In this document: piece after piece, positions 24,490-35,130 of the stretch
Numbering within the stretch: position 1 is the stretch's first letter
How the letters are laid out: every line of letters begins with the position of its first letter
Assembly: GCF_032062135.1 (NCBI RefSeq)
Contig: NC_092859.1
Span: 38,385,610 to 38,449,609, forward strand
Source: Pyxicephalus adspersus
Taxonomy: Eukaryota > Chordata > Amphibia > Anura > Pyxicephalidae
Reading direction: 5' to 3'
DNA length: 64,000 bases
Notes under the pieces: generated by a model
Told to the model about the DNA's origin: nothing
The model's database searches: none
The model's input: the letters and a program-made list of their open reading frames with translations, nothing else
Position numbers and translations under genes: made by a program

Positions 24490-25546
24490 TTAGTGTAGTT
24501 TTTTGTGTATGTCCCATTGATGGGATTTCCATTCACTTTTGTCCTCAAGTTGCAACAGAAAATGATTGGAAACTTCCTCATAGACGACTGTTCTTAGAAC
24601 AGCTGTAATTGGAAGATTTTCCCTCTTGTCCTGTGATATGGGTTCCTCCATTCCTCTTCCTTCCAAAATGTCAAAAATCAAGTTTGGGCTATACATATGC
24701 TGACTCCAGATAAGAAACAATAAAATCAGTTGCCTGTACAGCTTCTGTTTATAGGGGTCAAAATTTCTATTTTTTAAATTCTTTTGTTTTTCATTGGGTA
24801 AATGGTGAAGGTGAAATATTTGCTTTCCGGCATTAAGTGAGTGTTACACTGATATCTGCACCACTATCATGTTGGAAGATCATGCTTTTTTCTATTGGAA
24901 ATTATTCATATGTCTTTTTTTTAGAGTTGTATTTATTTGGCACACCAATGTTTATCAACGATTTTACCCCAGAATAACCTTTTAAATAATGTTTGGATCT
25001 TGGGAAACCGCCTAATAAAACTTCTTCAGTGGTGGTCAGTGAGAGAAATGCATTAGAGGGAAAAATAATATTAATGTCCAGAAAGATTCTGGAATAGTCT
25101 ATTACATTGTTATGAGGCATACATTCTTTACCATTTGAATAAAATAATTGCTTGTTGCAAATGAAGTCAAAGGCAACAATCAAAGAGTATTGTGTGCTTG
25201 GTGGGAGGATGTGCAGCTTGTGAGGAAATAGCTGCGCATCTATTTTTTTGTATTGAGATTGCCTTTTGATGCTTTTGCTAAATGTTGCAGGTGCTGCTAA
25301 TTCCTCAAGGGAAGCATAGATGACAGTGCCGGATAAATAAGTATTTAAACCTGGTCTAGTCTCCAGGAAAATGGTGGATAAAAACCCATGCATACATTGA
25401 TCTTTACAAGCTGGCACGGGGCAAAGTTCCAGCTTTGTCGGTAAGATTAGTTCAATTCTGCTTGAACGGCAGTTAAAGCATTCCTGCCAAAACCATCTAA
25501 TTGTTGTGCAGCCTTTCTTATCATAAAAGTTCCACTTTGAAATATG
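24490..25546 (-). pseudogene. Unidentified decayed coding block
   Basis: The minus frame is open for 215 codons from 25546 to the stop at 24902-24904, unusually long for this AT-rich DNA. It contains LELCPVPACKDQCMHGF, FLETRPGLNTYLSGTVIYAS and FDFICNKQLFYSNGKECM. Past the stop, the same frame gives QHDSGADISVTLT, which looks like the DSGA core of an aspartic protease of retroelement type. A second frame is then open for 118 codons (24843-24490; contains FDPYKQKLYRQL and ISQDKRENLPITAV). Upstream, at about 25580-25440, another frame (RKAAQQLDGFGRNALTAVQA) looks more protein-like than the 215-codon frame there, suggesting a frameshift near 25440. I do not recognise the family. A decayed retroelement or other mobile-element gene is likeliest; chance is possible. 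Confidence 0.4.
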
Positions 25547-25966
25547 TTATGCTTCCAGATGATATTGCCTGAAATAGGATTGAAAATCCTGGCTCAGACA
25601 CATGGCAACAAACAGATCCAAAGTTAAGCCTCCGACCTTTCCAGCACCATCTCATGCATAGTAAAATATTTAAAATAGCAAAAAAAAACTCAAACTAATA
25701 ATATTGTCAAAGTCTGCATTTGAAATTTCCATTTTCCACCTTCAATTATCATTAAAGGGCTTCCCGGGAAAATGAAAAAACACAGACGAACTGGGACACT
25801 GTGGCCTTGTATTACCCGAAGATCGTGGGGAGCTACAATTGTAGTCTACACAAGGCTTTGCTTTTACTCCTGGTACACTGGGAGAGCAAAGGTAAGTGTA
25901 TGTGGATATAAAAGTCTGCATTAGGGAACATTTCAGACTGAAAAGTGTGATAACCTTATCATTTAT

Positions 25967-26008
<42 letters not shown>

Positions 26009-26580
26009 TCTGCCTTACAAAATGTTGCCATAATGATATCATTAAACCTGGAAGGCTAAGGGCATCCTGTGGATTAAAAGGAGGTCTGTGGTGAACAGTC
26101 CGGGATAAAAAAAAAAAAGTACTGCAGCAAAAGCTGTGTTCATGTTTTATTACCTACCCTAAAAAAAGGTGGAATGTGGGCTGTAAAGTGAACCTGCCAT
26201 GCAATTTAAATTACAGGTTCACATTAAAGTATAACTAGACCCAGGAACAAAAATTATATACATTGTATATGATCAGTCCTTAGATATTTAGGATTATTTT
26301 TTATACAAAAAATACCTTTGATCTTACAAGAAAATCAGTGTTCTTGTCATTTAACATGAGCAAAACAATCCTATCTGTCTTCTGTAAACTACAAATCCCA
26401 TCAGCCTTAATGTAATGGTGATGAACCAACCTAGAAAAGAGCTACCTGGGAAACAATCATGGCTATATCCTTAGAGAAAACAAAAGGAATCTAGAAGATT
26501 AATGCAGACATCTCATCTAGCGATCAGGAGATGTAATATATTACATTTTTGTTTTTGGTTTGGACATCCAAGTCATACAG
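25547..26580. other. No gene; AT microsatellite and small inverted repeat
   Basis: Contains the AT run at 25971-26005. At about 26188-26225 there is an inverted pair GTGAACCTG...CAGGTTCAC around ATTTAAAT, followed by ATTAAAGTATAACTAGACCC, which may be a TTAA-type repeat end. Confidence 0.5.
25971..26005. repeat. (AT)n microsatellite
   Basis: Perfect AT run of about 17 units. Confidence 0.97.
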
Positions 26581-26791
26581 CATTGTTTCTTGACTTTTTT
26601 CAACACAGGGGAACCCTTGAAATAACTTTCAACTCACAGTACAATAATGTGGATGTCAGTAGGAAGAATTCCTAGTACATTGCTAACCAATAGAAAGGAA
26701 TGTCACCCCTATTGATTGCTCATTGCTTACGGAACCTCAGCACCCTCTGGAGCAACCCTAGGGTTCCACGGACCCCGATTGAGGAACACTG
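26581..26791. mobile_element. Short hAT-type MITE, older copy
   Basis: The left end CATTGTTTCTTGAC and the reverse complement of the right end (CAGTGTTCCTCAATC) are related inverted repeats. Next to them are GGGGAACCC and AGGGTTCCACGGACC. The flanking octamers TCATACAG and TCCTGTAG match at five of eight positions, a decayed target duplication. The right half matches the fragment at 42369. Confidence 0.72.
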
Positions 26792-28164
26792 TCCTGTAGA
26801 GCTGTAGCATTTTTTCCAACACGTATAAAGGTTTAGATACACTCATACGGTTTTACCCGTTTTTAAAATGTACACATGAAGTCTTGTTGTACAAAGGCAG
26901 CATAACCTGTACAACGTGATGTTTATCCACTTGAGTCATACATTTTTTTCTAATATGTTAATGCATTTTTATAGAAATTTGATCAAACAACTCTGTTTTT
27001 GGCTGGCCTTTCCAAACTAGTAAAAAAAGCATAAAAATAACAAATAATAATAAAACAACTTCACCTTTTCCTTCCTATCCTTTCTCATAGATGTTTCAAA
27101 GACGGCAAGTGTTTTATTGTTTGGAAGACTGATCTTGGATGGCAGAGTGTCCCACCTTTTTTCAGAGGATCCAACAGATTCTCTTTGTATGAAACATACA
27201 GGCTAATAATTGGATGTCAGTTCCATTTTGTTTTAGTTAGTAGTGAGAAAAGTAGAGTTGCCTGAAGGTTTAAATGAAGAGATATTAACTGACAGATAAA
27301 TGAAACACTGCACATTATCCATATACACAGTTTAGGATTACTCTTCAGCCTCGACAGTCACCATGCCCACACTCTTTTATCCATGTTTTTACATCTTATT
27401 TACTAATTGCAGAACATAACAACATGATTTATTTAAAGCCCCTTTGTGGGAATAATTTTGTGCCTGCTCTTATGTTTAATTCTTTATAATCTGCTAACAG
27501 AATCAATCGAAAAAAACTGGTACAATGGACCTGATCTGCCACTAGGCATGGCAGGCAAGTGGTAAAAGTAGACCAATGATTGGAAAGATAGCACCAGCAA
27601 CCCTTCATTCCTGATGACTTCCTCTATGTTCCTTCCTCACCTATCCCAGTCAATACTTCGATCACCCCCACGCCCCCCAACCATCAGCCTCCTGTCTGGA
27701 TTGAGAAACTGGGTTTTTAGGACATCAGGCTTTCTGTGCCTATAGGTTACAAAGATGTAAATCTGGCCCAACTCTTATATGCCTATTGTGTCTCATAGTG
27801 CTACATGGTGAGAGGGAGAAACCAGGGGGTGCAGTGCTGTAACCCAGGAAATCAACACTGCTTGGTAGCATGGGAAGAGATATTAAGTGCCTTCCTATAC
27901 AGACATGGCTTGTTCAAGTAAGTTTCCTTAACAGCAAGGAATCATAATGATCTACTGGTAATTCATTTTACCTTTCTGTCACAAAGAAGTATGGGTTTTC
28001 AAAAAAGAAGCTATTACTCTTTTTAGGCAGTTTTTTTCTAATTTGTAAAATGTAGCCTCATGCTTCACCAGCTAAGAAATCACACAACTATCCCTATGCT
28101 GCATTTTTTATATTTATATTAGTAAGTGATTTACAATTTTTTTTTTTCTTTTTTTTCTTAGGAC
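26792..28164. other. No gene recognised
   Basis: AT-rich single-copy-looking DNA. No open frame above 60 codons is supported. A pyrimidine-rich run lies at about 28135-28158. Confidence 0.5.
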
Positions 28165-28385
28165 ACTTTCTACAAGGAGCTTGTATGTTCTTGTGAGTTT
28201 CCTCCCTCCCATATCCCAAAAAACATACAGTTAGGTTAATTGACTTTTCCGCTAAATTGATCTTAGACTGTTTTTATTACATATGACTATGGTTGGGACT
28301 TTAGATTTCGAGCCCCTTTAAGGGACACTTAGTGATATGATTATGGACCTTGCAAAGCACTACATAAATATAATTATTATTAAAG
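28165..28385 (+). mobile_element. LINE 3'-tail type fragment (L2-like)
   Basis: The order of CAAGGAGCTTGTATGTTCT, GTTTCCTCC, ACATACAGTTAGGTTAATTG, TTTCGAGCCCCTTTAAGGG and the ending ACTACATAAATATAATTATTATT is the familiar 3' region of amphibian L2-like LINEs and derived SINEs, from memory. The tail is a TATT-type repeat, not poly-A. Confidence 0.68.
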
Positions 28386-29850
28386 AAAATAAATACCAAA
28401 AAGCTATTCATTTCCTTTAACACAGAAGCTGCAGTCATGATATTGTGAGATTATGCATGCAGATCCCATTTCTTTATTGTCTACGATTAACTTAGGAAAA
28501 AATGATCTTCTCATGTCCTTGGATAAGATAAATCCTACAACACGCCAAAAATAATTAGTTTATAAGTCATCCATCAAAACCAGCAAGGACAATGTTATGA
28601 TTGCAGTCCATCTGTCTTTACATAAAATCATCAAAGTTCTGATATTAGCAGGTGTATTTAGGAATGTTGCCAAAGGACATTTTATGTTATTAGGATTCAT
28701 AGAAGTGTGTTCCTTGTTTACTTTTTATCTGGCTGAAATGTACAAATTGTGCCAACTCTAAGGTTACTCTCCATTGTAATGTGTTTATGAAATGTGTAAA
28801 ATCAGCTTATGTATCTGCCTTGCTGATCAGATATTATAACTGTATCTGTAGAGAGCTTATAGGAGTTTGCTATCTCTCTTATTCTTGTTTCCCGTTCACC
28901 TTTTATCATTTTTTATCATGTCTAACTTGCCTTGTTCCTTTGCGGCCAGCCTTGAAATTGAAAAGGGACGATTTTCGAGTGGTTGTGCTACATCACTGCC
29001 TTGTATTGCAAACAAGATAAGTATAAACAACATGGTCCTACAACATTTTGGCTGCATTCATATTATAGCAATATAAAATAAATGCGTAAAAGCGTGTCTT
29101 TAGTTCCTAAAGAGGAACTAAACCTGAAAATCAAAACTTGAGAGCAGATAGGCTCTGTTTTTGCCTAAGGCCCATGCTTTTCTTTTCAAGAAAACAAACT
29201 TACCTGTCTGTTCACAAACTTTTGATGAATCGCTGTGTTAGGAGACTCATAGCTGGCAAGTAATCCTGTGCTGTATGCCACTGCAGTTCAGCACGCCATG
29301 TTTATTCCCTCCAACGGCATCATTTGCAGCAGCGGAGGACGTCAAGCTGGCAGTCCCAGGTCGGCTGTCTGCAGCATCCCCAGTTTCCCTTTAACTGTGA
29401 ATGTCCTGTCAGCATCCCCTGAGACTTTGTGCAGCTGATGGGGATTTTATAGTTTGTGCTGCAGCCAATGTGGCCCACATGTGCCAGTTAGTTGTTAGAT
29501 AAATATTAATGTTCATTCCTCTACCCTGATCAAAATATTTCAAAATGTGTGTCACTACCGAGTATGTTTGTTGCTATTCCCTCCCCTCTATGTCAATCCA
29601 GCCAGCCCGTATATACAAATGTAAGCTTAAATAAAGTTGTAAGAAAAAAAACACCCCCAACTAGAAACTAGTTAAATGTGTTTTTGTTTTCCTACAATAC
29701 CTGAGGTGCGTGGTCTGTGTTCACTGGTGGAGTTTAGGCCACAAGGCTTTCTGTGTCTATATGTTACAGGAATGTAAATTTGGCCCTGCTGGTACATAAA
29801 TATTACGTCCCACAGTGCCACTTGGTAAGAGTTCAGATCAGTTTCCTCAA
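28386..29850. other. No gene; repeat pieces near 29100-29400
   Basis: GAGGAACTAAACC at about 29110 and AAACTTACCTGTCTGTTCA at about 29197 mark a member of the repeat family also seen near 23655. AATAAAGTTGTAAG occurs at about 29630. The open frames at 28781-29076 are unrecognised. Confidence 0.45.
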
Positions 29851-30555
29851 TGACAGCTGGGGATACTTTTAACTATACTAGTGACATCTGTGAATAGTAA
29901 GGGGTCTGTTTATAAAGCCATGAATCTGATATTCACTAAAACATTCACTGGTGGAGAATCAATTACTGCCATTAAAACACATGGACCTGGAGGATTCTCT
30001 GCCAGGGAATGTTTCAGTGAATGTCAGATTCATGGCTTTAGAAATGGACCGCAAAGATCTGCACAGGTGATTAATGGAGACACCATGAGCTACACTGATG
30101 ACTACTGGATACGCCGACATATACATTGGTGACTAATGTGGACAATAACATATATATGTGTAACTGCTGGGGACACTAATATCCATACTTGTGACTGCTG
30201 GGGACACTAATATCCATACTTGTGACTGCTGGGGACACTAATATCCATACTTGTGACTCCATACTTGTGACTGCTGGGGACACTAATATCCATACTTGTG
30301 ACTGCTGGGGACACTAATATCCATACTTGTGACTGCTGGGGACACTAATATCTATACTTATGACTGCTGGGGACATTGAGATCCATCCGTATTGCTCACT
30401 GCTGTGAAATCTGACATCTGTATGGGTGACTACTGGGGGCACTGTGATTTTTACTGGAACCCCCGGGGACACTGAAATTTGTATTAATTACTACTAGGGA
30501 CACTGGACAGGACAGATCTTTATTCTAAACATTGTTGGGGACACTAGACAGCACT
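29851..30555. repeat. Minisatellite, 31-bp unit, with degenerate flanks
   Basis: About seven near-identical units built on CTGCTGGGGACACTAATATC at 30159-30382. Degenerate units (GGGGACACT, ATGGAGACACC, CTGGGGATACT) continue on both sides, from about 29851 to 30555. One copy has an extra partial unit (ACTCCATACTTGTGAC) near 30257. The left flank is interrupted by the palindromic MITE at 29903-30050. Confidence 0.9.
29903..30050. mobile_element. Palindromic MITE, ends GGTCTGTTTATAAAGC
   Basis: GGTCTGTTTATAAAGCCATG at the left is mirrored at the right as CATGGCTTTAGAAATGGACC. The next bases (AATCTGA...ATTC and GAATGTCAGATT) extend the inverted pair. There is no ORF beyond chance. A related copy lies at 47778-47900. 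Confidence 0.85.
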
Positions 30556-32136
30556 GATCCTTTTACAAATTTTAGACATAGGTAATGTACTTTGGTGTCA
30601 CATTATCTAGGGCAAATATTTAAGTCTAAGTAGGATAATATACTTTCCTTTGTTTCATGTATATTATTAGTATTTTAAGTTGTGGAATGTATGGCAGAAA
30701 TCAGAAGTTGCTACTGCTTGGGTTAAACCTGCTGGAGTTCAGTTTTAACATGTATATTACCACATTTTACTGTTCTGCTTGTGTGTGTACTACAGGGCCC
30801 CAAATTACCTGCTTTATCTGCAATGTAAATTTATCTTATGTGCTGGACCCAGAAAAATGCAAAGCAGGTCAAATACATCCTCACAACTCTGTGTTTGGTG
30901 TTCGTTTTAAACCAATAGTGACAGCTGATTAGATCATTTAAAGGAGAAGGGTAAAGTTGCACATGGGTGGGACAACAAACAGAGCAAAACAAAAATTATA
31001 CAGCATGTTTTTTAGCTCAAGTAATCAGTATTATTATCATATATATTATATAGCTAATTTGGGAGGCAAAACATTTATCTACCAGTTGGATTTCAGAATT
31101 TGGCATTCAGAAGGAAACCCATACAACCTTCAGGGAGAATATACAATCCCCATGCAGATGGTAGCTGAGATTCAAATTTGGAACTGTTTTGGCTGCATGT
31201 ATTTGCAAACATGTATTAAGCCAAATTACACTGTATGTATTTTGCCCTGCCCAATGTTCACCTTTCCCCTTTTTGCTACTATTTGCTTTGCTGCGGAACA
31301 CACTGGGGGTCTTTACTGTCTTGAGCAGTTAGATTTCTGGTATCTTTAGGGCGCATAGTGCTGCCTCCCAGTATGATTATTCTCAATTTATTCACACCCA
31401 TACCCAGTATTATTTATGTTATCATAATTATTTACTAGAAGGTTGGCAAATGTGGCTTTTGCTGGAGGAGTTTGAATGAATACTGTTAAGACCAATCTAC
31501 TTTTATCTTTGATGTTCCCTAAAGAACACTACTTTGCAAAACAATTTATTAGAACTAAATGTCCCTGAAGGGACAAAAGACAGAAAAAAACTAACAAGGT
31601 CTCTTCTGCTCCCCTCTGAAAGGTCTGTAAATCCCATAACAGTTTGTGTAGATGCCTGGTCGTAGGTTAAATTATACATTTAATTTAAATATACCACAGA
31701 TTGTTCTGGACTGTATAATTGCTGAACATAATTCCCCTGCATTGTAAATGGCATAATGAAAGCACTTGATAAAGAGGTCTTCAAATGCTGTATCTGTCCC
31801 TCTTGTACCTTTCATGGTTTTTCTACCTTCTGCATTTTGAAATGTTGTAGCAATATAACATAAATTGTAAGTCACAGCAGGCAGTCTCATCTCCAGCTGT
31901 TATTGTGCTCTTAGTTTTGTGCAAGTTCCTCATTGAACAGCATTATGCAAAGTGTCTGTGAGAAATTAATGCAAGGCAGGTCCAATTTATCAAAACTTTA
32001 AGAAAACAGCAATACAGTTTCTCTAACCTTTGGAATGTATTGTTCCGCATTGCTAGGTACTGAATTCAATAGGTCTCATGATTGACAAATTTTCGGTGCT
32101 TGAAAGTAATCGCATCAGTGCATTGCAAAAAAAAAA
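30556..32136. other. No host gene; L2-like fragment near 31085-31185
   Basis: Within a 130-codon open frame (30957-31349), the segment around 31108-31180 (GAAGGAAACCCATACAA, GAGAATATACAATCCCCATG, GCTGAGATTCAAATTTGGAA) resembles the antisense of an L2-like tail, so the frame is not taken as a gene. The rest is AT-rich. A TAATGCAAGG/TTATGCAAAG cluster near 31945-31975 may be regulatory. Confidence 0.45.
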
Positions 32137-32152
32137 TATATATATATATATA

Positions 32153-33236
32153 GAAGAGAGCCAGAGTTATGAAATAACACATTTATTCAACATATTCCCC
32201 CCTGAGACTGATGCACTTGGTACAGCGTAGTTGCAGCTTTTCTTGACCGTTCAAATAAAAGTCCTTTGGTTGGGCCACAAACAAGCATTCAGCAGCATCT
32301 TTGGCGTCAGAATTGTCCTCAAAACGTTACCCCTTTAGGTGTTTCTTCAAATTCGGAAACAGATAATAGTCCGAAGGGGCCAGGTCAGGTGAATTGGGGT
32401 GATGGTGGACCATTTGGAAACCCAGGGTGTTCAATTTGGCAGCCACAACATTGGACGTGTGTGCAGGTGCATTGTCCTGCAAACAAAGGATCATTTTGGT
32501 CAACTTTCCACTGCGTTTTGTCCTAATTGCCTGCTTCAGCTGGTCCAGGAGGTTAGCATAATACTGTCTGGTGATACCAGAGCCCTGAGGTAGGTAGTCC
32601 ACCAACAGAATACCATCCTTGTTCCAGAAAACGGACGCCATGACTTTTTTGGCTGATTTCTGGGTTCGGAACTCCTTCAGCCGTGGGGACCTGCTGTGGC
32701 GCCATTCCTTTGACTGTTCCTTGGTTTCAGGATCATAGATTTGGAGCCAGGTTTCATCCTCAGTCATTAACCTAGCCAAAAAAGTCCTGTGCAGCTTCAA
32801 AATGGGCCAAAACGGTTTGGATGATTCAACTCACTGTTCAAACATTTCGGCACCCACTTCGCTGAAAGCTTGCACAAGTCTAGAATAGTGGTGATAACAA
32901 ACCCAACACGCTCCAGTGAGATGTCAAGTATCTGGGCTATCTTTTTTGCGGATATTCGCCGGTCCTCAATAATCAGCTCATGGACAGCATCGCAGGTTGC
33001 TGGGTCAGTTGAGGTTGGGGGGCGCCCACTGCGGAGCTCATCTTCAACGGTGAAATGCCCAGTCTTGAAACGCCTTTGGCATCACAGCTTCTCACTAAAA
33101 GAAAAAACAGTTTTAAGAATTGCAAAGACCTGATAATTGCACAGTTACATACAAGATATTAGTCATATGCCCCCACACTCATTTTTCTATTTCATCTGGA
33201 AGGGGGCAAAGCCAAGAACTTCTCAGCATCCCCTTG
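32153..33236 (-). mobile_element. mariner transposon copy, inactive
   Basis: A mariner transposase remnant occupies the interior. Both outer ends lie directly against TA runs (32137-32152 and 33237-33264), and mariners insert at TA. The two ends (AGAAGAGAGCCAGAGTTATG on the left; ACAAGGGGATGCTGAGAAGT as read inward from the right) are only weakly similar, so the terminal repeats have decayed or my boundaries are a few bases off. The length of about 1.08 kb is slightly short of a full mariner (about 1.3 kb). Confidence 0.82.
32200..33085 (-). pseudogene. mariner transposase pseudogene (DD34D)
   Basis: The N-terminal part, about 33085-32805, gives RFKTGHFTVEDELRSGRPP and IEDRRISAKKIAQILDIS, the paired helix-turn-helix DNA-binding region. 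After a frameshift near 32805 the catalytic part runs to 32327: TEDETWL holds the first Asp, LQDNAPAH the second, and NSPDLAPSDYYLF the third. There are 34 residues between the second and third Asp, the mariner spacing. Past the stop at 32327-32329, disabled frames still give MLVCGPTKGLLFERS-like tail sequence to about 32200. The catalytic triad is intact but the reading frame is not. Confidence 0.93.

Positions 33237-33264
<28 letters not shown>
33237..33264. repeat. (TA)n microsatellite flanking mariner
   Basis: About 14 TA units at the right end of the mariner copy. A run of eight units sits at the left end (32137-32152). Confidence 0.95.
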
Positions 33265-33267
<3 letters not shown>

Positions 33268-34807
33268 CTTTTCACCAAGAAACCTTGTATGTTCCCATAC
33301 AACAGATCACAGATAAACGCTATAGCTATCTTTTGTGAACTACAAAAATGTCTGGAGATGAATAAGGGGTTGTTTGTAGTCTTAATCAGGAGAACATCAA
33401 AGATGCTGTGTAGTAGGTGAGATTTTTCACCCTGGGATGAAAAATGTATGAATTTCAGGATCACCCAGTAAAAACTGAAGAAAATGCTTTAAAAAGAAAA
33501 TCTAATAAAGCAAGCACAAATATTAGGAAATAATTGGAAGCAATATAAACATGTTTTATGCTCTAACACTTTTATTATTGTCCATTTTGCGAGTCTTATA
33601 CTAACCTCCCTATTCCAGCTAGATTCTATTGACATGATTACTAATCAGCTCGTTATATTAAAATATTATGAAGTCCTGGCTGGGCCCACCCATGGAGTCT
33701 GCACTGGTCATTCATAATAACTTCTGTGCAAGGTAGAGTTTATTTTGAAAGACAGGGCCCCGCGATCTACTCGCGTTGCCTTTGCGATCTACCGGTAGAT
33801 TGCAATCCATCAGTTTGGCACCCCTGCTTTAAAGAATCTGAGTATACTACTTTGATGTAAGAAGCCTGTTGCTTACTCAGAACATTCACTCTTCCCTAAT
33901 AGAAAGCATAGTCCAAAGATTTACAAAATGGGAGATAAAGAGATAGGAGAGATAGGAATCCTTTCCCCTGTATTATTAAATCTTCACCAAAGCGATAAAT
34001 GGTAGAATATATAAGATTAACCGAGGGTAAAGCCAACCTTTAGATTGTCCATCACTGACACCCTTTTTAACATGTGGAACAGCCTCTGAAGTTTTCACAT
34101 ACTGTCCTTGCTTATTACCATTCCATGTATAATAGAGGTATAATCTAAATAAACAGATTGCATCTTGTTTTTAAGGAGTTAATTGCAAAATCTTTCACTG
34201 ACATTTATCTTAATCACAGGTAGACAGAATTATTAGCTCTAGTAAATGAGCTAAATTATTTCTAAGTGACAAATTCGCTTTAACTTGTTTTACGATATTG
34301 TTTACGGGTCTGATATTGATTGGTGGTCTTTTGTTTTCCGCAAGTTCTGTGTGACATTTAATTATAGTGATATCATTAATCAAACACATAAGTAGATGAT
34401 TGCAGCATTCTTGGCTTAAGCAAGCGAGAGTCACTTTGCTAAGTTCGTAATGAAAAGTCTTACCCTGTGATGAGTGCAATGGGGAGCATGTAGGATATAC
34501 AAATAAAGGGTACATGTCATATGATGATTTTGCAATAAAAAGGATTCTGAATAATTAAGGGTATTCTATATATATACTGAAAACCAGAATATTTATTTTC
34601 TTGTATATGGAGACCTTGATCCATAGAATGAAAACATATGTTGTGGCCTGGGAAAGGGGGTGCTTTTTTCAGTATGCTAAAGGAAATCTGCACTGAAAGA
34701 AACATGAAGAGTATCCTTTCTGACCTTCTGAAAATGCTAGTTTCCTGTGCCTGACTTCATATTATTATTACTTCTGTCTTCATATTATTATTATAATATT
34801 CATATAA
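33265..34807. other. No gene; hAT 3'-end fragment at about 33752-33826
   Basis: GCGATCTACTCGCG...GCGATCTACCGGTAGATT followed by TTTGGCACCCCTG is the right end of a hAT-type repeat that I know from other vertebrates; its left end is absent here. The 101-codon minus frame at 34210-34515 is unrecognised. Confidence 0.5.
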
Positions 34808-35130
34808 TTAACCTCCCCAGCAGTAACCCTGAGTGTGACTCGGGGTAGAAAAAAGTTGCTGAAAGCGGTAACCCTGAGTCACACTCGGGGTAGGTAAAGC
34901 TATGGGAAGTAGTAATAAATACAGCCTTACCTGATCCTCCGAAATCCCGTGTTGTCCATCGGTGTGATCCCTGTGTTCTTTCTTCTTCCTCCGGTGTCTT
35001 CTGCACACGATGAGTCACCAGGGGAGTTCCCGGTGATGTTGGTGCGTGTGTACGTTGCCAGCGGGGTTCCATTTGTTCCATTCCATTTGTATTGCCTTCA
35101 ATACAAAATAACTGTATTAAATGCGGTACA
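34808..35130. repeat. Interspersed repeat starting TTAACCTCCCCAGC
   Basis: It begins at a TTAA. It contains two near-palindromic blocks (34824-34847 and 34869-34892) made of CCCTGAGT and ACTCGGGG arms, then a GC-rich interior with CTTCTTCCTCCGGTG. The right end was not located precisely. It is noncoding; the minus frames of 66-122 codons across it are incidental. Confidence 0.55.

Noticed and set aside
30159..30382. CRISPR-like regularly spaced repeats
   Set aside because: The units are contiguous 31-bp tandem copies with no unique spacers, and the genome is vertebrate; it is a minisatellite.
30957..31349. 130-codon open frame as a possible gene
   Set aside because: Its middle matches an antisense L2-like tail and no splice or protein evidence supports it.
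32266..32593. Plus-strand frames opposite the mariner transposase
   Set aside because: They are shadows of the minus-strand transposase, whose DD34D motifs are clear.
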